The notes under the pieces were generated by a model. The model saw only the letters and a program-made list of their open reading frames with translations, had not been told where the DNA came from and made no database searches. 18,297 nt of DNA, taken from contig PFJA01000014.1 of the NCBI GenBank assembly GCA_002782905.1, forward strand, positions 1-18,297, read 5' to 3'. Both the position numbers and the translations under genes were made by a program. This DNA is from Lysobacterales bacterium CG_4_10_14_3_um_filter_64_11. Its GTDB lineage: Bacteria; Pseudomonadota; Gammaproteobacteria; Xanthomonadales; Xanthomonadaceae. How positions within the stretch are numbered: position 1 is the first letter of the stretch; each line of letters opens with the position of its first letter. This document shows, one piece after another, positions 1 through 8,148 of this stretch.

Positions 1-241
1 CGGCCGGCGAGGCCCTTTTCAGGGCGGAGAGGGCCGAAAACGCCTTGCGCCGGGTCGCACGTCGGTGCGGCTCCTGCCGCACCGATTGCCTGCGCTTCTC
101 GCCGAATGCGGGCCGGCACCAACTCGGGCATCCATGCCTTCGGTCGCTGCGCGACCCCGCTCGCTTTGCTCGCTACGCCTTCACTTCGCCGCTACGCGGC
201 TCGCTCGGTCGAATAATGGTGCCTTGCTCCCGCATTCGGCT
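1..241. repeat. Hairpin-rich gene-free region
   Basis: No gene is supported here. The stretch is packed with inverted repeats. GCCCT at 12-16 pairs with AGGGC at 21-25. CGGTGCGG at 63-70 pairs with CCGCACCG at 77-84 across a six-base loop. GGTCGC at 142-147 pairs with GCGACC at 151-156. GCCGC at 188-192 pairs with GCGGC at 196-200. An outer pair, GCCGAATGCGGG (101-112) and CCCGCATTCGGC (229-240), is a perfect 12-base inverted repeat. GGCACCA (115-121) and TGGTGCC (217-223) lie inside it. All six frames give only low-complexity Arg/Ala/Pro-rich peptides that match no family I know. The region directly abuts the dispersed repeat that follows and may be part of the same element. Confidence 0.6.
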
Positions 242-510
242 GCGATGCTCGGCGTGCTTTACCGCGCGTTGTCGCACTTGGCCCGTGCATCCTTGCGCTA
301 TAGCTCCGCTTTTCTGTTTCATCCCACCGACATGTCGCAATGTGCCGTGGTAGCCCGGGTAGAGGCCCAACGGGTCGAAACCCGGGGCACCGCGTAGCGG
401 TGGAACCGCCATCCACACCTGAATGTTCTTGGCACTCACTTTTGCGTTTTTTGCGTCCTTTGCGGACCATCAGCTTTACGCTCTTCGCAAGTCCCAAGTC
501 CCGAGTCCCG
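242..510 (+). repeat. Dispersed intergenic repeat, copy A
   Basis: This copy matches the reverse complement of 11378-11599. Three blocks occur in the same order. Positions 242-325 align without gaps to 11599-11516, with about 68 of 84 bases identical by my count. GTGGAACCGCCATC at 400-413 equals the complement of 11467-11480. TTTTGCGTCCTTTGCGGAC at 449-467 equals the complement of 11414-11432. The copy ends in a 7-base tandem array (AGTCCCA, AGTCCCG, AGTCCCG) at 490-510. The segment between the first two blocks is about 40 bases longer here than in copy B. It carries no transposase gene, so it looks like a non-autonomous or REP-like intergenic element. Confidence 0.75.
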
Positions 511-551
511 ACCCAAGGATGCCGATGTGAAACCCATCCCGACTTCGTACG

Positions 552-1004
552 ATGCCCCATAACGACATCACGTTGCGACCCGCACGCGGCGACGACCTGC
601 CGGCATTGCTCGCGCTGGAGGCGCAGTTTCCCGGCGACCGGATGTCGCAACGGCAATTTCGCCGGCACCTGCACAGCGCCAGCGCGCGCGTGCAGGTTGC
701 GCAGCGCGGTGGACTGGTGCTCGGCGCCAGCCTGCTGTTTTTTCGTGCGGCCAGCGATTGCGCGCGGCTGTATTCGTTGATTGTGGCAGCCAGCGCGCGC
801 GGCCAGGGTATCGGCGCTCGCTTGCTGAGCGATGCCGAGCACGCCGCGCGTGTGCGTGGCCGCCGGTGGATGCGCCTGGAAGTGCGCATCGACAACCATG
901 CTGCGATTGCGTTGTACCAGCGCGCCGGGTATTGCGTGGTTGATGAGCGGCCAGGCTATTACGATGACGGTGCGGCGGCGTTGCGCATGCAACGCGCACT
1001 GTAG
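552..1004 (+). CDS. GNAT-family N-acetyltransferase (RimI-like)
   Basis: A 150-residue single-domain acetyltransferase predicted to move an acetyl group from acetyl-CoA to an amine or a protein N-terminus in the cytoplasm. The acetyl-CoA binding motif is clear: a beta strand (LYSLIVAA) followed by RGQGIG at about residues 85-90. A C-terminal NHAAIALYQRAGY segment is typical of RimI and its relatives. Length fits the family. The ATG at 552 has no obvious Shine-Dalgarno sequence; the upstream ATG at 519 is in frame but meets a stop two codons later, so 552 is the best start. The gene begins about 40 bases after the dispersed repeat and ends three bases before the end of the convergent antiporter gene. 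The substrate cannot be told from sequence; ribosomal protein S18 is only one possibility. Confidence 0.88.
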   Translation: MPHNDITLRPARGDDLPALLALEAQFPGDRMSQRQFRRHLHSASARVQVAQRGGLVLGASLLFFRAASDCARLYSLIVAASARGQGIGARLLSDAEHAARVRGRRWMRLEVRIDNHAAIALYQRAGYCVVDERPGYYDDGAAALRMQRAL

Positions 1005-1007
1005 TGA

Positions 1008-2795
1008 TCAGGGTGCCTTGCCGTTGCTGTCCGGCGGCGCCAGTACACAGGCAGTCCAGCCGGCCCTGGGCTGCAATGCCAGGTGCTCGGTTTCAAAACG
1101 CAGATGACCGCGTTCGTTGACGGCAAACAGCAGCAGTGGCGTGCGTGGGCAGCGCGCGGTGAAAGCGACCCAGCCGAAGGCGCTGCTGAGGCGGGTGATT
1201 TTCACGGTCCAGCCAGCACCCATCCGGCGTTCCATTTCGGCATGGGTGACAGCATCGCCAAACAGGGCCGGGGCCTGCAATACGTTGGATTGCGCCTGCT
1301 TTGGCGCTTCACCGGGGGCAAACACACGCAAGCGATAGACGTGATCGCGGCCAAACTCGGGTTGGTAGCGGACACAGGCCAGGGTGTTGGTTTCCACGCG
1401 GGTCGAAAGCGCCAGCAACCAACCCATGCCGATCAGATCCAGGCGGCGATCGGCGTGCTCGGATACCGGGTTGCCGAAGAAGGTGCGTAGCCCGGCCATC
1501 CGTGCGGCACGGATGTCGGGCCAGGAGTCATCGGCGAGCAAAGGCGAAAAACCGAGCTTGTGCAGCGCTTCGGCGAGGCTGCGCGCCACCAACGAGCTGC
1601 CGACGATCAGTACCCCACGCGGCTCGGGGTCGGCCACACCCAGACGCAGCGCCAGCCGGCGGGCGGTTGCGCTCTGGATCACCACGGTACCGATGATCAT
1701 CAAAAACGTGAGGGTGACCAGTACGTGCGCGTCGGCGATTCCGCGCGCTTCGAGTTTCAGCGCAAACAGCGCCGAGACCGAGGCAGCGACGATGCCGCGC
1801 GGCGCGATCCAGGCAATCAGCGCACGCTCGCGCCATTGCAGCGAGCTGCCCAGTGTCGATACCAGCACGGCCAGCGGCCTTATCACCACGATCGCGGCGG
1901 TGAGCACCAGCAGACCAGCGCCGAACACTTGCGGGCTGGGCCAGTGCAGTCGCGCCGCCAGCACGATGAACAGCATCGAGATAACCAGTGTGGAAAGATT
2001 TTCCTTGAAGTCGAGGATGTCTTCCATATGCAGGCCACGCAGGTTGGCCAGGGTCATGCCCATCACGGTAACGGCGAGCAGCCCGGATTCTTCCGCGAAC
2101 ACGTTGGACAGGCTGAAACTCAACAACACCAGCGCCAGTGTGGCGTAGTTGTGCAGGTACTCGGGCAACAGGTGGTGGCGCAGGACGTAGGCCAGGGCAA
2201 AGGCGGCGCCGAAGCCGATGCCACTGCCAAGCGCCACGGTCCACACGAACAGGGCCACGCCCTGTTGGCCATGGCCCAGCGCGAGCGCTTCAAACACCAG
2301 AACTGCCAGCAGTGCGCCGATCGGATCGATGACGATGCTTTCCCAGCGCAGCACGTTGGCGATGCGTTCGTTCGGGCGTACCGAGCGCAGCATCGGCACG
2401 ATCACGGTGGGGCCGGTGACACTGCACAACGCGCCAAACAGTAGCGACAGCGGCCAAGACAGATCGGTGACGGCATGCACCACCCAGGCCAGGCCGAGCA
2501 GGGTGATCAGCACGCCAATGCTGACCAGCCGCAGGATCGATGGCCCGAGGCCGCGGATCTCGTGCAGTCGCAGGGTCAGGCTGCCTTCGAACAGGATGAT
2601 CGCCACGCCAAGCGAAACCAATGGAAACAGCAGTTCGCCGAGAAGCGCGTCGGGATCGAGCAGGCCGCTGGCCGGCCCGAGCAGCAGGCCGGCGAGTAGC
2701 AAAAACAGAATCGCCGGCAGTTTCAGCCGCCACGCCAGCCATTGGCAGGCCAGACCAAGCGCCAACAGCGCGGCTAACAGCAGTCCCAAGGTCAT
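1008..2795 (-). CDS. CPA1-type cation:proton antiporter with TrkA-N-like domain
   Basis: A 595-residue inner-membrane antiporter, probably exchanging Na+ or K+ for H+. Residues 1-380 form about a dozen hydrophobic segments. They contain GPTVIVP (128-134) and WESIVIDP (151-158), the latter the ES...DP pair typical of CPA1/NhaP transporters; IAPRGIV near 330-336 is another family motif. From residue 394 a Rossmann-like segment starts (GVLIVGSSLVARSLAEAL), resembling the TrkA-N/RCK nucleotide-binding domain of KefC and Trk regulators, so activity may respond to NAD(H) or another ligand. It is the last gene of the leftward row, 55 bases after the CvrA-like gene. No strong ribosome site precedes the ATG. 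The exchanged cation is not predictable. Confidence 0.9.
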   Translation of the reverse strand: MTLGLLLAALLALGLACQWLAWRLKLPAILFLLLAGLLLGPASGLLDPDALLGELLFPLVSLGVAIILFEGSLTLRLHEIRGLGPSILRLVSIGVLITLLGLAWVVHAVTDLSWPLSLLFGALCSVTGPTVIVPMLRSVRPNERIANVLRWESIVIDPIGALLAVLVFEALALGHGQQGVALFVWTVALGSGIGFGAAFALAYVLRHHLLPEYLHNYATLALVLLSFSLSNVFAEESGLLAVTVMGMTLANLRGLHMEDILDFKENLSTLVISMLFIVLAARLHWPSPQVFGAGLLVLTAAIVVIRPLAVLVSTLGSSLQWRERALIAWIAPRGIVAASVSALFALKLEARGIADAHVLVTLTFLMIIGTVVIQSATARRLALRLGVADPEPRGVLIVGSSLVARSLAEALHKLGFSPLLADDSWPDIRAARMAGLRTFFGNPVSEHADRRLDLIGMGWLLALSTRVETNTLACVRYQPEFGRDHVYRLRVFAPGEAPKQAQSNVLQAPALFGDAVTHAEMERRMGAGWTVKITRLSSAFGWVAFTARCPRTPLLLFAVNERGHLRFETEHLALQPRAGWTACVLAPPDSNGKAP

Positions 2796-2850
2796 CGGCG
2801 GTACCGGTTGGCGGGGGCTGCATTATAGGCGGCCTGCCCGCCGCACGTGG

Positions 2851-4650
2851 CTAATGTCGGCGCAAGCGTGTGCGCAAGCGTTGCATGGGGCCGGGCTTGA
2901 AGTGCGCACCGGCATCGGCGCCGAACACGCGGCTGCCGACCCCGACAAACTTCAGACCGATCTGACTGACGCGCTCTTCATGCAATTGACGGACGATCAG
3001 CATCGCTTCGCCGAGTGTCAGGCGGTCGCCGATCTGCGGATTGCCATCAAAGCGCTTGTCGAACAATTGCGCCGCGGTGCTGCCATGATGGCGGGTCGGA
3101 ATCGGCAGGCCATAAAACTCGGCGAGTTCACCCAGCGGCACATCACCGGCCAGCGCGAAGGCACCGAACATCTCGCGCTCGGCTTCGGCGGCATCCTGGC
3201 CGGCGGCAAACAGCCAATCGAGCCGGTACACCCGGCCCGGCGGCGCCAGATAGTAAGCGTAATCGCCAGCTTGCAGCGCACCGGCCTGATCGGGCAGCTC
3301 GATGCTTGCAGCGCGCACCACCATGGCCGGTCGCGCCCAGGCCGGCGGCCGCGCGCCGCGCAAAATGGCGCTGCCCTCGGCCACCCGGTAGCCAACCATC
3401 TCGTACTCGAGCTGTCCGGGCAGGTCGATTTCGGTGCGCAGCAGTGGCGGGTCGTGGCGCGGCAGGGCGACGCGAAACAGTTTCGCCGCCGGGCGCAGAG
3501 TCCAGCCCTGTATCAACAGCGATGCGCACACCACCACGAAGGCGACGTTGAAGTACACCAGTGCGTTGGGCAATTGCGCCAGCATCGGAATCGATGCCAG
3601 AAAGATGCCCACCGCGCCACGCAGACCGACCCAGGAGATGAATCCGATTTCGCGCAGGCGATAGTGAAATGGCGCCAGGCACAGTGCCACCGCAACCGGG
3701 CGCGCCACCAGCATCAAAAAGCCGGCAATCGCCAGCGCTGGCCACAACACAGCGAGCAGGCTGCGCGGGCCAACCAGCACGCCCAGCAGCAAAAACATAA
3801 CGCCCTGCCCGAGCCAGGTTGCGGCATCGTTCACTGCCAGCACGTTGGCATAGGCGCGCAGTGGCCGATTGCCTACCACCAGGCCGGCCAGATAGGCGGC
3901 GAGGAAGCCGCTGCCGCCAAGCAGGTTGGTCAATGCAAACACCGCGATGGCACCAGCCAGTGCCAGCAGCGGGTGCAGCCCCGAGGGCAGGGTGAGGCGG
4001 TTGAGCGCCAGCGCAATCAGCATGCCGCCACCGGCGCCCACTGCCAAGCCAAACCCTACCTGCAACAGCAAGGCGCGCAGCAACGAGGTGCTGGTGTCGG
4101 CGCCATCCAGCGCCAGCCAACTGGTCAGCAACAGGGTCAAGAACACCGCCACCGGATCGTTGCCGCCGGATTCCAGCTCCAGCGTGGCACCGACCCGACG
4201 GTTCAAATGCAAGCCACCGGCGCGCAGCAGGAAGAACACCGCCGCCGCATCGGTGGACGCCACGATCGCACCGAGCAGCATGCCCTGGCTGGTGTTGAAG
4301 TCGAACAGCGCCATCGCTGCCACCCCGGTCAAACCGGCGGTGATCAACACCCCGATGCTGGCCAGCAAACTCGCAGGCAGCAGCGCGCCGCGCGTCTCTG
4401 CAATGCGCGTACGCAGGCCGCCATCGAACAGGATGATCGCCAGCGCCAGTGAACCGAGCAGGTAGGTTGCGCGATAATCGTGAAAGCGGATCCCGCCCGG
4501 GCCATCGACCCCGAGCAGCATGCCAAGGATCAGAAAAATCAACAGCAACGGCGCACCAAAGCGGCGTGCCAGCAAGCTCGACGCGACACCGATCAACACC
4601 AGCGCGGCGCCGGCGAGCAGAGTGAGGTTGCTGGTTTGCAGGTACTCCAT
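2851..4650 (-). CDS. cvrA: Potassium/proton antiporter, CvrA (NhaP2) type
   Basis: A 599-residue inner-membrane antiporter close in layout to Escherichia coli CvrA/YcgO (NhaP2), which exports K+ for H+ and helps set cell volume at low osmolarity. Visible motifs are LGVDGPGG near 47-53, LFDGGLRT near 74-81, STDAAAVF (132-139), ELESGGNDP (158-166) and GLRGAVGI further on. After the membrane part comes a cytoplasmic tail. It starts with a TrkA-C-like segment (SIELPDQAGALQAGDYAYYL) and ends in a CorC/HlyC-associated type domain (GDRLTLGEAMLI). Starts at 4662 and 4659 are also in frame. I chose 4650 because E. coli CvrA has only a short head before the first membrane helix. Longer readings up to 4716 add a hydrophilic leader without support. 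It lies 78 bases after comM. Confidence 0.9.
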   Translation of the reverse strand: MEYLQTSNLTLLAGAALVLIGVASSLLARRFGAPLLLIFLILGMLLGVDGPGGIRFHDYRATYLLGSLALAIILFDGGLRTRIAETRGALLPASLLASIGVLITAGLTGVAAMALFDFNTSQGMLLGAIVASTDAAAVFFLLRAGGLHLNRRVGATLELESGGNDPVAVFLTLLLTSWLALDGADTSTSLLRALLLQVGFGLAVGAGGGMLIALALNRLTLPSGLHPLLALAGAIAVFALTNLLGGSGFLAAYLAGLVVGNRPLRAYANVLAVNDAATWLGQGVMFLLLGVLVGPRSLLAVLWPALAIAGFLMLVARPVAVALCLAPFHYRLREIGFISWVGLRGAVGIFLASIPMLAQLPNALVYFNVAFVVVCASLLIQGWTLRPAAKLFRVALPRHDPPLLRTEIDLPGQLEYEMVGYRVAEGSAILRGARPPAWARPAMVVRAASIELPDQAGALQAGDYAYYLAPPGRVYRLDWLFAAGQDAAEAEREMFGAFALAGDVPLGELAEFYGLPIPTRHHGSTAAQLFDKRFDGNPQIGDRLTLGEAMLIVRQLHEERVSQIGLKFVGVGSRVFGADAGAHFKPGPMQRLRTRLRRH

Positions 4651-4728
4651 GCGCTCCATCATAGCGAGCGCGGGTGACACGCGGTGGTGGCGCGACGCGA
4701 TGGCGTCGTTGCGCACGATGACTGCGAT

Positions 4729-6255
4729 TCAGGCGTTGCCCAGGCTGGCGGCGTGGCCGCGATCCAGACGGCGGTAGCCGATCGCTTCGCTGAGATGGCT
4801 GGTGTCGATGTCGACGCTACCGGCCAGGTCGGCGATGGTACGCGCCATGCGCAGGATGCGTTGCATGGCGCGGGCCGACAGTTGCAGGGCGTCGAGCGCG
4901 CGTTCGAGCAGGCGTTGGTCGGCGTCCGTGAGCCGGCAATGGCGTTCGGTTTCGCGTTGGCTGAGCGCGGCATTGGGCTTGCCGGCGCGGTTGAGCTGAA
5001 TTGCGCGTGCAGCGATGACGCGCGCGCGCACCTGCGCGGTGGTTTCGCCGCGCGCGGCATCCGGGCGCAGTTCGCTGTGCGCGGGGCGCGGCACTTCAAC
5101 GTGCAGATCGATGCGGTCCAGCAACGGGCCGGACAGCTTGGCGCGGTAACGGGCAATGTGTTCGCTGCTGCAATGGCAGCGCCCCGAGGGATCGCCGGCC
5201 CAGCCGCAGGGGCAGGGGTTCATTGCCGCGACCAGCAAAAACCGCGCTGGAAACTCGGCCTGGCGCGCCGCGCGCGAAATGGTGACGGTGCCCGATTCCA
5301 GCGGTTCGCGCAGCACCTCCAGCGCGCGCCGATCCCATTCGGGCAATTCATCGAGAAACAGTACGCCGCGATGGGCCAGGCTGATTTCGCCGGGACGCGG
5401 TTCGGCACCGCCGCCGACCAACGCCACCGCACTGGCGGTGTGATGCGGCGAGCGGAACGGGCGCTCGCGCCAGCGTGCGGGGTCGAATGGGCGGCCACTG
5501 ACCGAAGCGATGGCGGCCACTTCCAATGCTTCGGCATCTTCGGCCGGCGGCAGCACGCCGGCAAGGCGCGAGGCGAGCATGGTCTTGCCGCAACCGGGTG
5601 GGCCGATCAGCAGCAGGTGGTGGTTGCCGGCGGCGGCAATTTCCAGCGCGCGCCGAGCCAATGCCTGGCCGCGCACGTCGGCGAGGTCATTGCTGCCGGA
5701 AGAAGCGGGCGCAGCTTCAGGGGCACGCGCCAGCGGCAGCGCACGGACACCGCTGAGGTGCGCGCAGGCTTCCAGCAGGGTACGCGCAACACGCACTTCA
5801 ATGCCATCGACCAGGGCCGCTTCGGCGGCACTGGTGGGCGGCAGGATCAGCGAGTGGCCGGCTGCGCGCGCCGCCAAAGCGGCAGGCACGGCGCCATCGA
5901 CCGCACGCAATTCGCCGGTCAGGGCCAATTCGCCGAGGCATTCGGTGCGCGCCAGCGCCTCGCCCGGGATTTGCCCGCTGGCGGCAAGAATGCCCAGCGC
6001 GATTGGCAGATCGAAACGACCGCCCTCCTTGGGCAGATCGGCCGGTGCCAGGTTGACGGTGATGCGGCGATTGGGGAACTCAAGCTGCGCGCATTGGATG
6101 GCGGCGCGCACGCGATCCTTGCTTTCGCGCACCGCCGCTTCAGGCAGGCCGACGATCGACATGCCGGGCAGGCCGCCAGCGAGGTGCACCTCCACCCGCA
6201 CCGGTGGTGCGTCGATGCCGACGCGGGCGCGGCTATGCACCAGCGCCAGGCTCAT
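4729..6255 (-). CDS. comM: ComM / YifB-family AAA+ ATPase (Mg-chelatase-like)
   Basis: A 508-residue ATPase of the YifB/ComM family. In Vibrio cholerae ComM is a hexameric helicase that drives branch migration of incoming DNA during natural transformation; relatives are widespread even where competence is unproven. The N-terminal ChlI-like domain spans about 1-170, with GLPGMSIVGLPEAAVRESKDR near 28-48. The AAA+ core has Walker A GPPGCGKT (218-225) and Walker B VLFLDE (298-303). A four-cysteine cluster at 348, 350, 360 and 362 probably binds zinc. A C-terminal Mg-chelatase-like helical domain follows. Length is normal. It starts nine bases after the ubiK stop, so the two are probably co-transcribed. 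Confidence 0.95.
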   Translation of the reverse strand: MSLALVHSRARVGIDAPPVRVEVHLAGGLPGMSIVGLPEAAVRESKDRVRAAIQCAQLEFPNRRITVNLAPADLPKEGGRFDLPIALGILAASGQIPGEALARTECLGELALTGELRAVDGAVPAALAARAAGHSLILPPTSAAEAALVDGIEVRVARTLLEACAHLSGVRALPLARAPEAAPASSGSNDLADVRGQALARRALEIAAAGNHHLLLIGPPGCGKTMLASRLAGVLPPAEDAEALEVAAIASVSGRPFDPARWRERPFRSPHHTASAVALVGGGAEPRPGEISLAHRGVLFLDELPEWDRRALEVLREPLESGTVTISRAARQAEFPARFLLVAAMNPCPCGWAGDPSGRCHCSSEHIARYRAKLSGPLLDRIDLHVEVPRPAHSELRPDAARGETTAQVRARVIAARAIQLNRAGKPNAALSQRETERHCRLTDADQRLLERALDALQLSARAMQRILRMARTIADLAGSVDIDTSHLSEAIGYRRLDRGHAASLGNA

Positions 6256-6264
6256 GGTGACAGC

Positions 6265-6531
6265 CTAGTGGCTGCGGCCGGTCAGCGCATCGACCCGCGA
6301 TTCGAGCACGGCGACCACACGTTCGAGCAGGTCGAGTTTTTCGCGGGTGCGCAGCAGCACCGCCCGCTGCACGTCAAACTCCTCGCGGGTGACCAGATCC
6401 AGCTTGCTCAGCCCCGATTGCAAGGTGGCACGGAAATGCTGCTGCAGATCGCTGCGCGCGTTCTTGAGATCGGGCGGCACCATTTCGCTGAGTTTGCGCG
6501 CAAGGTCGTCGATGGATTTGAGGTCAATCAT
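6265..6531 (-). CDS. ubiK: UbiK-type ubiquinone biosynthesis accessory factor
   Basis: An 88-residue protein of the BMFP/YqiC family, renamed UbiK, an accessory factor that helps assemble the soluble Ubi complex for aerobic ubiquinone synthesis. It shows the family pattern: a start of the type MIDLKSIDDLARKLSEMVP, an amphipathic lipid-binding N-terminal half, then a C-terminal coiled coil (VQRAVLLRTREKLDLLERVV). The ATG at 6531 is preferred over one nine codons upstream at 6558 because GGAG lies eight bases before it and the family starts with this motif. It opens the leftward gene row, and its promoter must lie in the 219-base gap shared with amtB. Confidence 0.92.
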   Translation of the reverse strand: MIDLKSIDDLARKLSEMVPPDLKNARSDLQQHFRATLQSGLSKLDLVTREEFDVQRAVLLRTREKLDLLERVVAVLESRVDALTGRSH

Positions 6532-6606
6532 GGCGTGGTCTCCCTGATGAGGAATCATTATCGCCGCCGCACAACATCCGCACAGTCAGAAAACGGCGCA
6601 TTGTGC

Positions 6607-6646
6607 GGTAAGAAAATGCTTACCCCCCCCGCATGCCGAAACGGCA
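6607..6646. promoter_or_regulatory. Two small inverted repeats between ubiK and amtB
   Basis: GGTAAG at 6607-6612 and CTTACC at 6619-6624 form a perfect 6-base inverted repeat with a six-base spacer. TGCCG at 6634-6638 and CGGCA at 6642-6646 form a second. A run of eight Cs (6623-6630) lies between them. They sit in the divergent region and upstream of TATAGT (6672-6677), a possible amtB -10 box without a good -35. They could be operators or chance. I found no convincing sigma-54 GG/GC promoter in this gap, although amtB genes are often nitrogen-regulated. Confidence 0.3.
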
Positions 6647-6750
6647 CACGATGCCTGATGTAGCCGCCCAATATAGTCATGAAGAGGTCGAGCAAGCAAC
6701 CGATGCGATCGTGTTGCAGTGCAGCACGTATACCTTCTGGGGAAGCCACT

Positions 6751-8085
6751 ATGCGATGTTCACCTGCACTACGTCGATTCACCCTGGCCGCTGTCAGCCT
6801 GCTGGCGCTCGTCTCGCCGATGGCGCAGGCGCAGGCGCAGCAAGCTGATTCGGGCGATACCGCCTGGCTTTTGGTGGCTACTGCGTTGGTTCTGATGATG
6901 ATCATTCCCGGTCTCGCTCTGTTCTATGGCGGATTGGTGCGTAGCAAAAATATCCTCTCGGTTCTGATGCAGTGTTTCGCCATTACCGCGCTCATCAGCC
7001 TGCTTTGGGTGGGTTATGGCTACAGCCTGGCGTTCGACACCACCGGCATGGTCGCAGACGAGTTTGGTCTGGCCACGGTGATCGGCGGTCTGGCCAAGCT
7101 CGGCCTGGTCGGGGTCAGCCGCGATGCCCTCACCGGCACCATCCCCGAATCGTTGTTCATTGCCTTCCAGCTCACCTTTGCCGCCATTACCCCGGCCCTG
7201 ATCGTCGGCGCCTTTGCCGAACGCATGCGCTTTGGCCCGCTACTTGCGTTTGTCGCGCTGTGGTTCACCTTTGCCTATCTGCCGGTGGCACACATGACCT
7301 GGGCGGGGCCGGGCGGCCTGTTCTGGGACTGGGGTGTGCTGGATTTTGCCGGTGGCACGGTGGTGCATATCAACGCCGGTGTTGCCGGGCTGGTAGCCTG
7401 CCTGGTGGTGGGTGCGCGCCGCGGCTGGCCGCAGCAACCGATGCCGCCGCATAACCTGGGCTACACCGTGATCGGTGCCAGCCTGCTGTGGGTCGGATGG
7501 TTCGGTTTCAACGCCGGCTCGGCGTTGGCTGCCAATGCCAGTGCCGCGATGGCATTGCTGGTTACCCAAGTTGCCACCGCCGCCGCCGCGTTGGCGTGGA
7601 TGACGATCGAATGGCGGCTGCACGGCAAGGCTTCGGTGCTGGGTATCGCCACCGGCGCGGTTGCCGGCCTGGTGGCGATCACACCGGCCGCCGGCAGTGT
7701 TGGGCCGCTCGCTGCCATTGCCATCGGCGCACTCAGTGGCGTGCTGTGCTTCTTGGCCGCTGCCCGGCTCAAACGGCGTCTGGGTTACGACGATTCACTG
7801 GATGTGTTCGGTGTCCATGGTGTTGGCGGCATCGTTGGCGCCCTGCTGACCGGCGTGTTTGCCGACGCTGCGCTGGGTGGCGTTGGTCTGGCCGAGGGCG
7901 TCAGCATGGGCCAGCAGGTGCTGGCGCAGGCGGCCGCGATTAGCGTGACGATCGTTTGGAGCGCACTGGTAGCGTGGCTGTCGTTGCGCGCGATTGCGCG
8001 GTTCAGCCCGTTGCGGGTGGACGCCGAAAGCGAGACCGAAGGCCTCGATCTGAGCCTGCACGACGAACGCGGTTACAACCTGTGA
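6751..8085 (+). CDS. amtB: Ammonium transporter AmtB
   Basis: A 444-residue ammonium channel of the Amt/Mep/Rh family in the inner membrane. It starts with a cleavable signal peptide (hydrophobic core then SPMAQAQA, about residues 1-30). Eleven hydrophobic spans follow, with FYGGLVRSKN early in the mature part. The twin pore histidines are present: His206 in GGTVVHINAG and His356 in FGVHGVGG. The cytoplasmic tail ends in ERGYNL, the part that meets PII in related systems. The ATG at 6751 is chosen because GGGGAAG precedes it and the signal peptide starts there; 6679 is in frame but adds 24 unlikely residues. The PII gene follows 63 bases downstream, the usual partner that blocks the channel when nitrogen is plentiful. 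Confidence 0.95.
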   Translation: MRCSPALRRFTLAAVSLLALVSPMAQAQAQQADSGDTAWLLVATALVLMMIIPGLALFYGGLVRSKNILSVLMQCFAITALISLLWVGYGYSLAFDTTGMVADEFGLATVIGGLAKLGLVGVSRDALTGTIPESLFIAFQLTFAAITPALIVGAFAERMRFGPLLAFVALWFTFAYLPVAHMTWAGPGGLFWDWGVLDFAGGTVVHINAGVAGLVACLVVGARRGWPQQPMPPHNLGYTVIGASLLWVGWFGFNAGSALAANASAAMALLVTQVATAAAALAWMTIEWRLHGKASVLGIATGAVAGLVAITPAAGSVGPLAAIAIGALSGVLCFLAAARLKRRLGYDDSLDVFGVHGVGGIVGALLTGVFADAALGGVGLAEGVSMGQQVLAQAAAISVTIVWSALVAWLSLRAIARFSPLRVDAESETEGLDLSLHDERGYNL

Positions 8086-8091
8086 GCACGG

Positions 8092-8116
8092 GCGCGGCCG
8101 ACAGGTGCGGCCGCGC
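8092..8116 (+). other. Hairpin between amtB and the PII gene
   Basis: GCGCGGCCG at 8092-8100 and CGGCCGCGC at 8108-8116 form a perfect nine-base stem with a seven-base loop, just after the amtB stop codon. No T-run follows, so it is not a standard terminator. It could reduce read-through or stabilise the upstream message, setting the amtB to PII ratio. Confidence 0.45.
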
Positions 8117-8148
8117 TATGCTTGCGCCATGGCATTAGGAGAATACGC

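Noticed and set aside
192..992. A 266-codon minus-strand frame through the left repeat and the GNAT gene.
   Set aside because: It crosses a non-coding repeat and the antisense of a real gene; its RMHGPSATTRGKARR part reflects the dispersed repeat, as the same peptide type appears in copy B.
2218..4452. A 744-codon plus-strand open frame opposite the two antiporter genes.
   Set aside because: It spans two real minus-strand genes with clear motifs, is Gln/Arg/His-rich with no recognisable domain, and is expected as a shadow in GC-rich DNA.
4684..6663. A 659-codon plus-strand open frame opposite comM and ubiK.
   Set aside because: It is antisense to two well-supported genes and has low-complexity composition without motifs.
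6641..6718. A sigma-54 promoter before amtB (CGGCAC..ATGCC near 6642-6654, or TTGCA at 6714-6718).
   Set aside because: The GG-to-GC spacing is wrong in the first and the -24 GG is missing in the second.
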